Source of the DNA: Pseudophaeobacter arcticus DSM 23566
Lineage (GTDB): Bacteria > Pseudomonadota > Alphaproteobacteria > Rhodobacterales > Rhodobacteraceae
DNA: 64,000 bases
Direction: 5' to 3'
Assembly (NCBI RefSeq): GCF_000473205.1
Contig: NZ_KI421507.1
Location: 1,965,945-2,029,944 of the forward strand
Shown one piece after another: positions 36,036 to 44,986 of the stretch. Under the pieces are notes generated by a model. That model made no database searches, had not been told where the DNA came from, and saw nothing but the letters and a program-made list of their open reading frames with translations. Each line of letters begins with the position of its first letter. The stretch's first letter is position 1. The position numbers and the translations under genes were made by a program.

Positions 36036-36576
36036 AGCCCGAAAAAGATACCATTCTTCGTTGCCATCGCTGTTGATGGCAACGATCCCATCCAGCTGGT
36101 ATGACCTGCCGGATCAGGTGCCATCACAGAGCTGCGCGCGCCATCAAACATCAGCTGCTGATCTTGGTGGCCTTGACGGCGTTGGATAGGGTTCTGCCAA
36201 GCCAGTCAACGCGCTTTTCCTCCCTCCAGCGCCCCCACATACCCCCTCCAGCCAACTTAATCCGTTGCGATTGACAAAGATCATCTCGCCCAGAGCCTAG
36301 CCAGCATCGCCCGGGACTTGCCGTGACACTACGCAAAGCATGGGACAAGGCGCGCCATTCGCGCATTGCCAAACCCCAAAAGGTCAGACATGTTAGCCGC
36401 TCATTTTCCAGCCGTGAAGCACGCGGCGCGGCGCAATTCAATGAATCCTCAGCCTGGATAAACGGCTTTTGTCATGAACAGCTGTTCACAGGCAGTCAAA
36501 TCAGGCGAGGACAGCTGAATCAAACGTCGCCTTGCGCCTGCTACACTTAAACCAAATGATACTCGCGGAACAAACG
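36036..36576. other. Gene-free region after bmt
   Basis: No gene is recognised in these 540 bases. At 36059-36084 CGTTGCCATC pairs perfectly with GATGGCAACG (6-base loop), a probable bmt terminator hairpin without a T run. The remainder shows nothing clear. Confidence 0.45.
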
Positions 36577-37257
36577 ATGAATTTATTGCTATTGGGCAGC
36601 TGCAGGATACACGGCACATTGGGTGGCATAATTGCAGATAGTGCACATGAAGTCCTGAACAAAATTGACCCAAAGTGGTTTATGCACAATGTGAGAGCCG
36701 CCGAACAGTCTTTAAGAATAATAATGGGCGAAGAAAAACCACCCCTTCACCTCAAGGAATTAATTTTTGAAACCGACGACACCAGAGACATTAAGTATGT
36801 CGCGCCGGATGTTGTTAAAAACGCTGACCTGCTCGTCGTAGAAATGTGTACTTTAAAATCGTTGCGACTAGAGGGATGGGAGATAAACTCACATAGAACT
36901 TATCGAGAGGAAAGCAGAACTGGACAAAAAATAGAAGGCGTGGAGGAAAGGTATTTCACAGCACATGAAATAGCAGGCCACATAAGAAAGATAAAGGAAG
37001 CCACCTTAAAGCCTGTAATGATTGTCAATCACATTTCCACAACCGGTATTAGCTCAATGGACACTGCGCGGCGCAGGGTCACAGATTTCACTTTGGCTGC
37101 TCAGAAAATGGTGGATTTTGAGTTCTTTGACACGGCTTCTGTATTAAATCATGTGCCACTGGAACAAGCGCTTGAGGATCACAGTCATTACCGGGATGAA
37201 TTTATGCCAGTTATGGGCCACGCGCTGGCCGACCATATCACCAGGTGCTTCTCTTAA
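36577..37257 (+). CDS. SGNH-hydrolase-like protein, AT-rich gene
   Basis: The 226-residue product opens with MNLLLLGSCRIHGTLGG. GSCR (7-10) may act as SGNH block I with a Ser nucleophile, and EDHSHYRDEF near the C-terminus could supply the block V acid/His pair. The region between (about 60-175) is helical. GGAAC lies 5 bases before the ATG at 36577. The gene is clearly richer in A/T than its neighbours and uses codons such as ATA, AGA and TTA often, which points to recent transfer. The decayed transposase next to it fits this. A relation to capsule or polysaccharide modifying proteins is possible but weak. Confidence 0.6.
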   Translation: MNLLLLGSCRIHGTLGGIIADSAHEVLNKIDPKWFMHNVRAAEQSLRIIMGEEKPPLHLKELIFETDDTRDIKYVAPDVVKNADLLVVEMCTLKSLRLEGWEINSHRTYREESRTGQKIEGVEERYFTAHEIAGHIRKIKEATLKPVMIVNHISTTGISSMDTARRRVTDFTLAAQKMVDFEFFDTASVLNHVPLEQALEDHSHYRDEFMPVMGHALADHITRCFS

Positions 37258-37545
37258 AGTCTGGACTTGGGAGGCATCGCCAATGGATGACGATTGCGGG
37301 CGAAAAGACCTTTGTGCACCGGCCGTACCGCACTATCTCCCATCGCCAGTCCTTAAACCGGCCAGACATCCATCATCTGGGTCAGTCACAAGTGGGGGGA
37401 TCGCGGCCATTGCTGCGGCGTGTGCCGGAATGCACGGTTGCCTTGGGCAGCTTGCGCCAGGGGAGGCATTCCCCTGTCGTGCAACACATCTGCAATCCAA
37501 TCCGCGTCACAGCCGCCGCCCACCAAAAGCGCCGCCAGCACAGCC
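37258..37545 (-). pseudogene. Remnant of an IS5-type transposase
   Basis: On the minus strand two frames carry decayed fragments that match IS5-group (DDE) transposase C-termini. One reads LVGGGCDADWIADVLHDRGM, which recalls the LLADRGYDADW region. The other reads SGRFKDWRWEIVRYGRC, which recalls the FGRLKDWRR...RYDRC segment near the C-terminal Glu. The fragments lie in different frames with stops between them, so the gene is dead. It lies between the AT-rich SGNH-like gene and the radical SAM gene. No terminal inverted repeats were found. Confidence 0.7.
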
Positions 37546-37554
37546 TACAAAACG

Positions 37555-38634
37555 TCAAAACAGCCCAAGCTGGTCGCCCGGTTGCGGAGGTCTTTCAAAT
37601 AAGTCGGCTCGCAGATCAGGCTGGCGCTCCGCAAGTCCCAATCGCCTGCAGGCCATCTTGAACCGTCGCCCGATCATGGCAGCATATTCCCCCTCGCCGC
37701 GCATGCGTTGCCCCCAGCGCGGGTCATAATCACGTCCGCCATGCATTTCGCGCAGCCGCGCCATGACCTTGGCAGCGCGACCGGGTTCATGTACTGCCAA
37801 CCACTCCTGCCAGAGCTCTGACACTTCGCGGGGCAGTCGCAGCATGATCCAGCTCGCGGCATCCGCGCCCGCCGACGCCCCTGCGGCCAGCAAGGCCTCT
37901 AGCTCATGGTCCGTCAGTCCCGGCACCACCGGAGAGGCCATCAACCGCACCGGCACGCCCGCCTCGGACAGGCGGTTGATCACCGCCAGCCTGCGCGCCG
38001 GCGTCGGCGCGCGTGGTTCCATCCGGCGCGACAAATCCGGGTCCAGCGTGGTGACAGAGATCCCAACCCGCACCAGCCCCTTGACGGCCATTTCCGACAG
38101 GATGTCGAGATCCCGCTCAATCAGGCTGCCCTTGGTGACGATGGCAACCGGATGGTTGAAATCCCGCAACACCTCCAGACAGGCCCGCGCCAATCCGTGA
38201 TCCCGCTCGCAGGGTTGATAGGGATCGGTATTGGTGCCCATGGCCAGGGTCGCCACCTTGTAGCGCGGCTTTGACAGCTCCCGGCGCAGTACCTGCGCCA
38301 CATTGGGGCGGGCAATCAGCCGGGTTTCAAAATCCAACCCCGGCGACAGGCCAAGGTAGGCGTGACTGGGGCGGGCAAAACAATAAATGCAGCCATGTTC
38401 ACAGCCCCGGTAGGGATTGACCGAGCGATCAAAAGGCAAATCCGGTGAACGGTTGTATGAAATGGCACTGCGGACCTGTTCGAGGCGAATTTCGGTTGGA
38501 ATCACCTCACTAGGTTGCTCTTGCTCCCAGCCATCGTCGACGGCGGCGCGCTGCACATCAAAGCGGCTTGACGCATTGCTAAGGCTGGCGCGCGCTTTGC
38601 GACGTAGCGCCGGAGAGTGAATCATCTGTTCCAT
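37555..38634 (-). CDS. Radical SAM protein, PA0069 family (SplB-related)
   Basis: The 359-residue protein has the radical SAM cluster motif CEHGCIYC (Cys78, Cys82, Cys85) in NPYRGCEHGCIYCFARPSH, followed by GTNTDPYQPCER and IVTKGSLIERD, as in PA0069-like and spore-photoproduct-lyase-like enzymes. The reaction is unknown; repair of DNA lesions has been suggested for relatives. Two ATGs (38634, 38625) are close together, with TGGAAC before the second; the longer frame to 38880 runs antisense over the corrinoid gene start. Its promoter region is shared with the divergent corrinoid gene. Confidence 0.85.
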   Translation of the reverse strand: MEQMIHSPALRRKARASLSNASSRFDVQRAAVDDGWEQEQPSEVIPTEIRLEQVRSAISYNRSPDLPFDRSVNPYRGCEHGCIYCFARPSHAYLGLSPGLDFETRLIARPNVAQVLRRELSKPRYKVATLAMGTNTDPYQPCERDHGLARACLEVLRDFNHPVAIVTKGSLIERDLDILSEMAVKGLVRVGISVTTLDPDLSRRMEPRAPTPARRLAVINRLSEAGVPVRLMASPVVPGLTDHELEALLAAGASAGADAASWIMLRLPREVSELWQEWLAVHEPGRAAKVMARLREMHGGRDYDPRWGQRMRGEGEYAAMIGRRFKMACRRLGLAERQPDLRADLFERPPQPGDQLGLF

Positions 38635-38857
38635 TTGGCGATTATGTCTGCGTTTTTGGAACAAATGAAGAACAAACTCGGAAAATCGAAGATTTCCTTG
38701 CGAATTCTTCATTATCAATTTGTATTTTTTGGCCCTATAGGTCGGTCCAGACAACGGCAATGTCGCAATCAATGCAGTCTCGACGCGGCAAAGTGGCCCA
38801 ATAGTCGTCACAACGATACCACGCCGGGGACTCCCCGCCCACTCAAGGAATAGGCGC

Positions 38858-39556
38858 ATGTCAGAAGAAGAAGATATCATCCTGGCGGATCTGGACGATG
38901 AAGAACTTGTCCAACAGATGTTTGATGACCTCTATGATGGGATGAAAGAAGAGATCGAAGAAGGTGTGAACATCCTTCTGTCGCGCGACTGGGAGCCCTA
39001 TAAGGTGCTGACCGAAGCGCTGGTTGGCGGCATGACCATTGTTGGCGCCGACTTCCGTGATGGCATTCTCTTTGTGCCCGAAGTGCTGCTGGCGGCAAAC
39101 GCCATGAAGGGCGGCATGGCCATCCTAAAGCCACTGCTGGCCGCAACTGGCGCGCCACGTATGGGCTCGATGGTGATTGGCACCGTCAAAGGCGATATCC
39201 ACGACATCGGCAAAAACCTGGTGTCCATGATGATGGAAGGCGCCGGTTTCGAGGTGGTCGATCTGGGGATCAACAACCCGGTTGAAAACTACCTGGAAGC
39301 GCTCGAAGAGCATAAGCCCGACATCCTGGGCATGTCCGCCCTGCTGACAACCACCATGCCCTACATGAAGGTTGTGATCGACACGATGATCGAACAAGGC
39401 AAGCGCGACGATTATGTTGTTCTGGTTGGCGGTGCGCCGTTGAACGAAGAATTTGGCAAGGCGATTGGGGCTGACGGCTACTGCCGTGATGCCGCTGTTG
39501 CAGTGGAAATGGCCAAGGACTTTGTTGCGCGCAAGCACAACCAGATGAGCGCCTAA
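38858..39556 (+). CDS. Corrinoid (B12-binding) methyltransferase protein
   Basis: The 232-residue protein has a helical cap domain (about 1-95) and a Rossmann B12-binding domain (about 100-232). The cobalt-binding motif GDIHDIGKN at 112-120 contains the axial His115, and SALLTTTMPYMK and VGGAPLNEEFGKAIGADGYC complete the fold. Size matches MtbC/MttC-type corrinoid proteins and the cap plus B12 piece of a split MetH. AAGGA precedes the ATG. It is followed by DUF1638 on the same strand, 28 bp apart. It probably carries the methyl group to Bmt, with a methyl donor protein encoded elsewhere. Confidence 0.9.
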   Translation: MSEEEDIILADLDDEELVQQMFDDLYDGMKEEIEEGVNILLSRDWEPYKVLTEALVGGMTIVGADFRDGILFVPEVLLAANAMKGGMAILKPLLAATGAPRMGSMVIGTVKGDIHDIGKNLVSMMMEGAGFEVVDLGINNPVENYLEALEEHKPDILGMSALLTTTMPYMKVVIDTMIEQGKRDDYVVLVGGAPLNEEFGKAIGADGYCRDAAVAVEMAKDFVARKHNQMSA

Positions 39557-39584
39557 CTTGGCACGCAAAGGACGTGCAGCCCGT

Positions 39585-40277
39585 TTGACTGAACGGGCTG
39601 CATTTCGCCCCCCCACGGGGCGAACCCTGGAGGAAAGCTCCCTCACGGAGCGGGGGCTGGCTGCCCCAGAAAAAAAACACGGCCGTATCCTGCTGATCGC
39701 CTGCGGCGCCCTGGCGCGCGAGATTCTTGCCATCAAGGACATCAACGGGCTGGATCATATCGACCTCACCTGCCTGCCTGCCAAGCTGCACCTCTACCCA
39801 GACCAGATCACCATTGCGGTTGAAGGCGCGGTTTTGAAGCATCGCAGCACCTACGACCAGATCTGTGTCGTCTATGCCGATTGCGGCACTGGTGGAGAGC
39901 TAAAGCAAAAATGCGACGAACTGGGCGTCGAGATGGTAGCCGGGCCGCATTGCTATTCCTTCTTTGAGGGCAACGAGCAGTTTGCACAACGTGCCGATGC
40001 AGGGGAGATCACCGCGTTTTATCTCACCGATTTTCTGGTGAAACAGTTCGATGCCTTTATCTGGAAACCCATGGGACTGGACAAGAACCCCGAGCTGCGC
40101 GAGATGATTTTTGGCAATTACACCAAGCTGGTCTACCAGTCGCAGCTCTCGGACCCAGCCCTGCTGGAAAAGGCGCAAGACTGCGCCGCCCGCATGGGGC
40201 TGGAGTTTGAACACCGGCACACAGGGTATGGCGAGTTGCAAGACGCGGTGCTGCACTGGGGCAAGTCCAAAGCCTGA
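39585..40277 (+). CDS. DUF1638 protein following the corrinoid gene
   Basis: The product is about 230 residues. The core starts at HGRILLIACGALAREILAI and contains VVYADCGTGGELKQKCDELG, PHCYSFFEG and YLTDFLVKQFDAFIWKPMGL; conserved Cys and His residues suggest metal or corrinoid contact. No ATG is present: TTG at 39585 (after AAAGGA) or TTG at 39558 are candidate starts. DUF1638 genes tend to accompany corrinoid methyltransferase proteins in alphaproteobacteria and archaea. The function is not established; reactivation or assembly of the corrinoid protein is a reasonable idea. Confidence 0.8.
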   Translation: MTERAAFRPPTGRTLEESSLTERGLAAPEKKHGRILLIACGALAREILAIKDINGLDHIDLTCLPAKLHLYPDQITIAVEGAVLKHRSTYDQICVVYADCGTGGELKQKCDELGVEMVAGPHCYSFFEGNEQFAQRADAGEITAFYLTDFLVKQFDAFIWKPMGLDKNPELREMIFGNYTKLVYQSQLSDPALLEKAQDCAARMGLEFEHRHTGYGELQDAVLHWGKSKA

Positions 40278-40337
40278 GAGAAGGGATTTTCCCCGCCCTC
40301 AGGCCCTGATTCAGACCCCGGTTCAGGTCCAGGCGGG

Positions 40338-40967
40338 TTAGGCTGAGGCCTTGACCATCAGGCTTTGTATCGCCTCTGCTTCAAACGCCTCCAGCGCGGT
40401 GCTGTCCTGCGCCGCTGCCACCCGGGCCACCCAGGCTTTCACCACAGCGCTGTCAGGCATCAAATGCGGCGCCCAGAGAAAGGCCGAGGCCATGATGAGA
40501 TCCGCGACGGTCAGATCATCGCCCAGCAAAAATGGCTTATCCTGCAACCCAGTTTCCAGCTGTGCCCCGACCTCGGTCAGGGTGCGAAACGCCCCCACCA
40601 GCGCCGGGTGGTTCACCTCAGCAAACTGCGCCACCAAGGCAGGCTCCAGCACGCCACCATAGTAGCACATCCAGCTCAGGTAGCTGCCCCGCCCCGGAGC
40701 GCCGATCTTGGGGCTCAACGGCTGGCCGTAAAGCTCATCCAGATACATCATGATGGCGGCACTCTCGCGAATGGTCTCGCCTTCATCGGTGACCAAAAAC
40801 GGCACCTTGCCTTCGGGATGGGCGTTCATCGGATCCCGCCGCCCCGAGCCGTCACTTTTGACAATGTCAACACAGATGACCTCCACCGCGTCGAGCTTCC
40901 CCATCAGCATAAGCTGGGAAATGACGCGAGAAGAGCGGGTGTTGGGAGAATGATATAGCTTTGGCAT
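40338..40967 (-). CDS. Glutathione S-transferase family protein
   Basis: The 209-residue protein has the thioredoxin-like N-terminal domain (LYHSPNTRSSRVISQLMLMG, with EGKVPFLVTDEGETIRESAAIMMYLDE giving the cis-Pro and the glutathione-binding ES pair). A helical C-terminal domain follows (DDLTVADLIMASAF). The catalytic residue near the N-terminus is probably Ser. It is divergent from a WYL-type regulator, and substrates are unknown. Confidence 0.9.
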   Translation of the reverse strand: MPKLYHSPNTRSSRVISQLMLMGKLDAVEVICVDIVKSDGSGRRDPMNAHPEGKVPFLVTDEGETIRESAAIMMYLDELYGQPLSPKIGAPGRGSYLSWMCYYGGVLEPALVAQFAEVNHPALVGAFRTLTEVGAQLETGLQDKPFLLGDDLTVADLIMASAFLWAPHLMPDSAVVKAWVARVAAAQDSTALEAFEAEAIQSLMVKASA

Positions 40968-41021
40968 TGGAAAAGAACCTTTCAGATTTTGGTTGCCGAT
41001 GCGGGATATATGCCGCTACCC

Positions 41022-41042
41022 TCCTGTCAAATTCTGTCAGGA
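41022..41042. promoter_or_regulatory. Candidate operator between gst and the YafY-like regulator
   Basis: TCCTGTCA at 41022-41029 and TGTCAGGA at 41035-41042 contain both an inverted repeat (TCCTG/CAGGA) and a direct repeat (CTGTCA). It lies 21 bp before the regulator start in the divergent region, fitting autoregulation and control of gst. Confidence 0.5.
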
Positions 41043-41062
41043 TGTATTGTCTAGTTTACCAC

Positions 41063-41797
41063 ATGGCCAAATCAGATCGCCTCTTTCGTCTGCTGCATCT
41101 CATCCGTGGGTTGACGCCGCCAGTGACCGCGGCCCGACTCGCTGCCGCGATGGAGGTATCAGAGCGCACCATCTACCGCGACATCGACAGTCTGCGCGTC
41201 GCTGGCGCCAGGATCGAGGGCGAAGCGGGCCTTGGCTACACCATGGTCGAAGACCCCGCCCTGCCGCCGCAGACCTTTACCCAGATCGAAATCGAAGCCC
41301 TGACGCTGGGCCTGTCCGAGGTGGGGCAGCGCGGTGACAGAGATCTGGCACAGGCGGCCAATGATGCGCTGGTGAAAATCCTCGCCACCCTGCCCGAGCG
41401 ACAGCAACGCCAGGCCATGCATGCGGTCAATCTGGCGCATCGGTATACGGTGCCGCAGCCGCCCACCATCGACATGACGCTGCTACGCGAGGCCATGTGG
41501 GCCGAAGAGGCGCTGGAAATCGGCTACAGAGATCTAAAAGATGCCCAGACCCAACGGCGCATTTACCCGCTGGCTCTATCCTATCATGACCATGCGGTCA
41601 TGTTGCTCGCCTGGTGCTGCAAACGCGCGGATTTTCGCATGTTTCATGTCACGCGTATCGAAGGCTACACCAAAACCGGCGAGAGCTTTCGCCCGCGGCG
41701 GGTGTCGCTGCTGCGGGACTATATCGCGCAGCTGCAACAGCGCAACAAGGCCAGGCTGGCCACCCCCTGCGATCCAGACCAGACCGCGCCGCGCTAG
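41063..41797 (+). CDS. YafY-type HTH/WYL transcriptional regulator
   Basis: The 244-residue regulator has an N-terminal HTH_11 winged helix (KSDRLFRLLHLIRGLTPPVT, AARLAAAMEVSERTIYRDIDSL) and a WYL-like ligand domain (about 130-230; RRIYPLALSYHDHAVMLLAWC, FRMFHVTRIEG). The ATG at 41063 is preferred over a longer frame that begins inside the gst promoter. It is divergent from gst and probably controls it. It overlaps the convergent sufE by 4 bases. Confidence 0.87.
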   Translation: MAKSDRLFRLLHLIRGLTPPVTAARLAAAMEVSERTIYRDIDSLRVAGARIEGEAGLGYTMVEDPALPPQTFTQIEIEALTLGLSEVGQRGDRDLAQAANDALVKILATLPERQQRQAMHAVNLAHRYTVPQPPTIDMTLLREAMWAEEALEIGYRDLKDAQTQRRIYPLALSYHDHAVMLLAWCCKRADFRMFHVTRIEGYTKTGESFRPRRVSLLRDYIAQLQQRNKARLATPCDPDQTAPR

Positions 41798-42204
41798 AGC
41801 TGTGCGGCCGCCGTGTCGCGAATGCGCTCGATCATTGCCCGCAGCCCATTGGAGCGCTGCGCCGACAGATGTTCGTTCAATCCCAAACGCTCCAGCTCGG
41901 CCCGGGCATCCACCGCCACGACCTCAGTCAGCGTAAGCCCGTTGTAGAGGCTGCGCAGCACCGAAATCAATCCGCGCACGATAAGCGCATCACTTTCGCC
42001 GTCAAAATGAAAACGCCCCTCTGTGATTGTTGGATGCAGCCAAACCTGGCTGGCACAGCCATCCACCTTGGTTGCGGGCACCTTCAGCGCCTCTGCCAGA
42101 GGCTCCATTGCCTTGCCCTGTTCGATCACATGGCGATAGCGATCTTCCCAGTCTTCCAGGAATTCAAAGTCTTCGACAATCTCTTCAAATGCGGCGCTGG
42201 CCAT
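41794..42204 (-). CDS. sufE: SufE family sulfur acceptor
   Basis: The 136-residue protein accepts persulfide sulfur from SufS during iron-sulfur cluster assembly. The sulfur-carrying Cys50 is in VDGCASQVW, with RYRHVIEQGK and IVRGLISVL also typical. The rest of the suf operon is not in the window. Confidence 0.93.
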   Translation of the reverse strand: MASAAFEEIVEDFEFLEDWEDRYRHVIEQGKAMEPLAEALKVPATKVDGCASQVWLHPTITEGRFHFDGESDALIVRGLISVLRSLYNGLTLTEVVAVDARAELERLGLNEHLSAQRSNGLRAMIERIRDTAAAQL

Positions 42205-42342
42205 GTCCGGGCGTCCCCTCGTTTGTGACAGAAATCAGCAATGCAGCACCTATGCCGCCTGTCCATGCTTTTCAACAGCTTTTCAAGCGCCGCGCAATCG
42301 GGTAACCACAATCAACCAGACTTAAAAGACGGGCGGGACGAC

Positions 42343-42861
42343 ATGCGTAAATCCTTGGCACTCATCTTGGCGGGCACGCTGATACTTGCGGGCTGTGGCG
42401 GCTGGCGTGAGTCACGTATCAATCCAGGCAACTGGTTTGGAAAATCACGCTCCGCGCCCGTTACTGTGGCCGCTGAAGGCGAACCAACCAATCCACTGCT
42501 TGCAGAGGAAGGGCGCAAGAGCATCTTTGCCCGCCCTGACAAAGAAGACCTGAGTGTCCCCGTGGCAAAAATCAGCGAGTTGCGGGTGGAACCTACTCCC
42601 AATGGCGCGATCATCTATGCCAGTGGCATTGCGTCCCGACAGGGGGCCCATAAGGTGGAATTGCGGCCTGTTGCCGATGCTGCGGATAACACGCTGGAAT
42701 ACACCCTGCACGTTCTGTACCCTGTGGACCCCACCCCGGCGGGAAGCGAACACAGCCGCACCATTCAGGCGGCGGTTACCGTTTCAGAACAAAGCCTGCG
42801 CGGCATTCGCACCATCCGCGTCAGCGGCGCCGAAAACGCCCGCGAAACCCGCCGCCGCTGA
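42343..42861 (+). CDS. Predicted lipoprotein
   Basis: The 172-residue product has a lipoprotein signal with lipobox LILAGC (Cys18) followed by GG, a Pro-rich linker, and a small beta-rich domain (about 75-165; SELRVEPTPNGAIIYASG, LRPVADAADNTLEYTLHVLYPVD). Asp is absent at the +2 position (Gly), so outer-membrane sorting is likely. The family was not recognised. It is divergent from sufE. Confidence 0.75.
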   Translation: MRKSLALILAGTLILAGCGGWRESRINPGNWFGKSRSAPVTVAAEGEPTNPLLAEEGRKSIFARPDKEDLSVPVAKISELRVEPTPNGAIIYASGIASRQGAHKVELRPVADAADNTLEYTLHVLYPVDPTPAGSEHSRTIQAAVTVSEQSLRGIRTIRVSGAENARETRRR

Positions 42862-42927
42862 TCCCAGGCCGCGTCGCACAAGCCGCAGTTTAGCAAAGCG
42901 CCGTTTGGACACAGCACTGTTTCGAAT

Positions 42928-42955
42928 AAGCCCAGAGTCCCAGAACTCTGGGCTT
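42928..42955 (+). terminator. Terminator hairpin after the lipoprotein gene
   Basis: AAGCCCAGAG pairs perfectly with CTCTGGGCTT around an 8-base loop. The T run is short (TTT), so the strength is moderate. Confidence 0.6.
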
Positions 42956-42967
42956 TGCTATGTCTAT

Positions 42968-43001
42968 CGACAGGTTTCCATCAACAGGTTTCCATCGACA
43001 G
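42968..43001. repeat. Short tandem repeat
   Basis: CGACAGGTTTCCAT (42968-42981) is followed by CAACAGGTTTCCAT (42982-42995) and a partial third copy CGACAG. AAACAAACAAACAA follows. No function is apparent. Confidence 0.7.
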
Positions 43002-43143
43002 ACAGAATCAAACAAACAAACAAGCACAGGGACAAGAACAGGGCCTGTCACCAAGCATCGCCGATAGCCAGTTTGGATAGCCAGTTGGCAGTGCACGCTG
43101 TGATCACGCCCCCTGGCCGCCAAAGGTCGCGATAGACCAGCCG

Positions 43144-44301
43144 CTACAGCGCCACCACTTTCACCGATTGACCCTTGGCGGCCAGGGCAATTTCGCCATT
43201 GCACAGACGCAGAGCGTCCTCACCAAAGACTTCGTGACGCCAGCCTGTCAGGGCGGCAACGTCGCGCTCCCCTGCGGCGATGGCATCCAGGTCCGCGCTG
43301 GGGGCGATCAGCTTGGCGGCGACACCTGCAGATTCGGTCTTGGCCTTCAGCAAGACCCGCAACAGATCCGACAGCGCCGGGTTGACCTGCAGCTTTTCCC
43401 GGCTGCGATCAGCCTTGGGGTGTTTGTCAGCCGGGCAATTAATGCCCCTGGTGACCGCCTGCAAAATACCTTCTGCAATGGCACCTTTACGGGCTTCGCG
43501 CAGCAACAGACGCGAGCCCCCCAGATCGGCGCCGGTACGCGGCTTGGTCGAAGCCAGCTCAACCAGCGCGTCGTCCTTGAACACGCGGTTGCGCGGTACA
43601 TTGTTGGTCTGGGCATAGTCTTCGCGAAAGGCCGCCAGTTCCCGCACCACAGCAAGAAACTTGCCAGAGGAGGTGCGGGTTTTGACCCGGCGCCAGGCCT
43701 CTTGTGGCTGAATGTCATAGGTCGCAGGATCGGTCAGCACCTGCAGTTCCTCGGCAACCCAGTGCGACCGCCCGCTGCGTTCAAGATCGGCGGCGAGAAA
43801 TTCATAGACCCGCCGCAGATGGGTCACATCCGCCAGCGCATAGGTCTGCTGGGCCTCGCTCAAAGGGCGACGCGACCAATCGGTAAAGCGCGAGCTTTTG
43901 TCGACGCCTTCCTTGACGATCTTGCGCACCAGGGTTTCATAGCCGACCTGATCACCAAAACCGCAGACCATGGCCGCGACCTGGGTATCAAACAGCGGCT
44001 TGGGAAAGACATTGGCATCCACCCAGAAGATCTCCAGATCTTGCCGCGCGGCATGGAACACCTTGACCACCGACTCATCGCGAAACAGCGTATAAAGCGG
44101 CTCCAGCGACAGACCGTCGGACAAAGGGTCAACCAGCACTGCGTCGTTCTCACCATCGCCGGAAAAGGCGATCTGGATCAGACAGAGCTTGGAATAATAG
44201 GTGCGTTCGCGCAGAAACTCGGTATCCACCGTCACGTAGGGGTAATTTGCGGCCTCTTCACAAAAGGCCTGCAGCTCGTCGGTGGTGGTCAGAGTTTTCA
44301 T
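43144..44301 (-). CDS. rnd: Ribonuclease D
   Basis: The 385-residue 3'-5' exoribonuclease trims tRNA precursors. The DEDD exonuclease motifs are visible (VTVDTEFLRERTYY with the first Asp/Glu; AARQDLEIF; YALADVTHL), followed by an HRDC domain (about 205-285) and a second HRDC-like part. It is monocistronic, with an 80-bp gap to purN upstream. Confidence 0.94.
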   Translation of the reverse strand: MKTLTTTDELQAFCEEAANYPYVTVDTEFLRERTYYSKLCLIQIAFSGDGENDAVLVDPLSDGLSLEPLYTLFRDESVVKVFHAARQDLEIFWVDANVFPKPLFDTQVAAMVCGFGDQVGYETLVRKIVKEGVDKSSRFTDWSRRPLSEAQQTYALADVTHLRRVYEFLAADLERSGRSHWVAEELQVLTDPATYDIQPQEAWRRVKTRTSSGKFLAVVRELAAFREDYAQTNNVPRNRVFKDDALVELASTKPRTGADLGGSRLLLREARKGAIAEGILQAVTRGINCPADKHPKADRSREKLQVNPALSDLLRVLLKAKTESAGVAAKLIAPSADLDAIAAGERDVAALTGWRHEVFGEDALRLCNGEIALAAKGQSVKVVAL

Positions 44302-44383
44302 ATATCACGACTTTTCTGGTGTTCTGGTCCAAAGGAATGGCCATGGTGATACGCCTTTGACGCCAGCAATGCAAACCGCCAGA

Positions 44384-44986
44384 TCAGCCCTGCAGCAGTA
44401 CCGGGGTGCGATCCCCCGCCGCAAAGCGTCGCAGCACTGCCGGATAGAGCCGATGCTCCTGCACCAGCACCCGCGCCGCCAGATCCTCGGGGGTGTCTCC
44501 GGGCAGAACAGGCACCCGCGCCTGGCCCAAAATTGGCCCGTCATCCAGCGCCGGCGTGACCTCATGTACGGTGCAGCCATGCTCTGCATCCCCGGCCTCC
44601 AGGGCGCGCGCATGGGTGTGCAGGCCTTTGTATTTAGGCAGCAAGGAGGGGTGAATATTCAGCATGCGGCCCTGAAAATGTGCCACAAACCCTGCGGTCA
44701 GAACCCGCATGAACCCGGCCAGACAGACAATATCAGCGCCTGCGTCAAGAATGGGCTTTACCAGTTCGGCCTCAAAGGCTGCGCGGTCGCCCTTGAACGG
44801 GCGATGATCCACCGCCGCCGTGGCAATGCCAGCAGCAGCGGCCTTTTTCAGCCCGCCGGCCTCGGCGTCATTTGACATCACCAGACAGGGGCGGGCCGGA
44901 TGGTCGCCGGTCATGCTCTCGATCAGCGCCACCATGTTGGAGCCGCCGCCCGAGACCAGAATGGCAACCTTTTTCTTATCGCTCAC
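44384..44986 (-). CDS. purN: Phosphoribosylglycinamide formyltransferase
   Basis: The 200-residue enzyme moves a formyl group from 10-formyl-THF to GAR in purine synthesis. The catalytic Asn/His/Asp set is in [12 protein letters not shown] and [18 protein letters not shown] is the phosphate loop. It overlaps purM by 4 bases. Confidence 0.96.
   Translation of the reverse strand: MSDKKKVAILVSGGGSNMVALIESMTGDHPARPCLVMSNDAEAGGLKKAAAAGIATAAVDHRPFKGDRAAFEAELVKPILDAGADIVCLAGFMRVLTAGFVAHFQGRMLNIHPSLLPKYKGLHTHARALEAGDAEHGCTVHEVTPALDDGPILGQARVPVLPGDTPEDLAARVLVQEHRLYPAVLRRFAAGDRTPVLLQG

Noticed and set aside
43168..44349. 393-codon plus-strand frame antisense to rnd
   Set aside because: No similarity; rnd motifs on the minus strand are clear.
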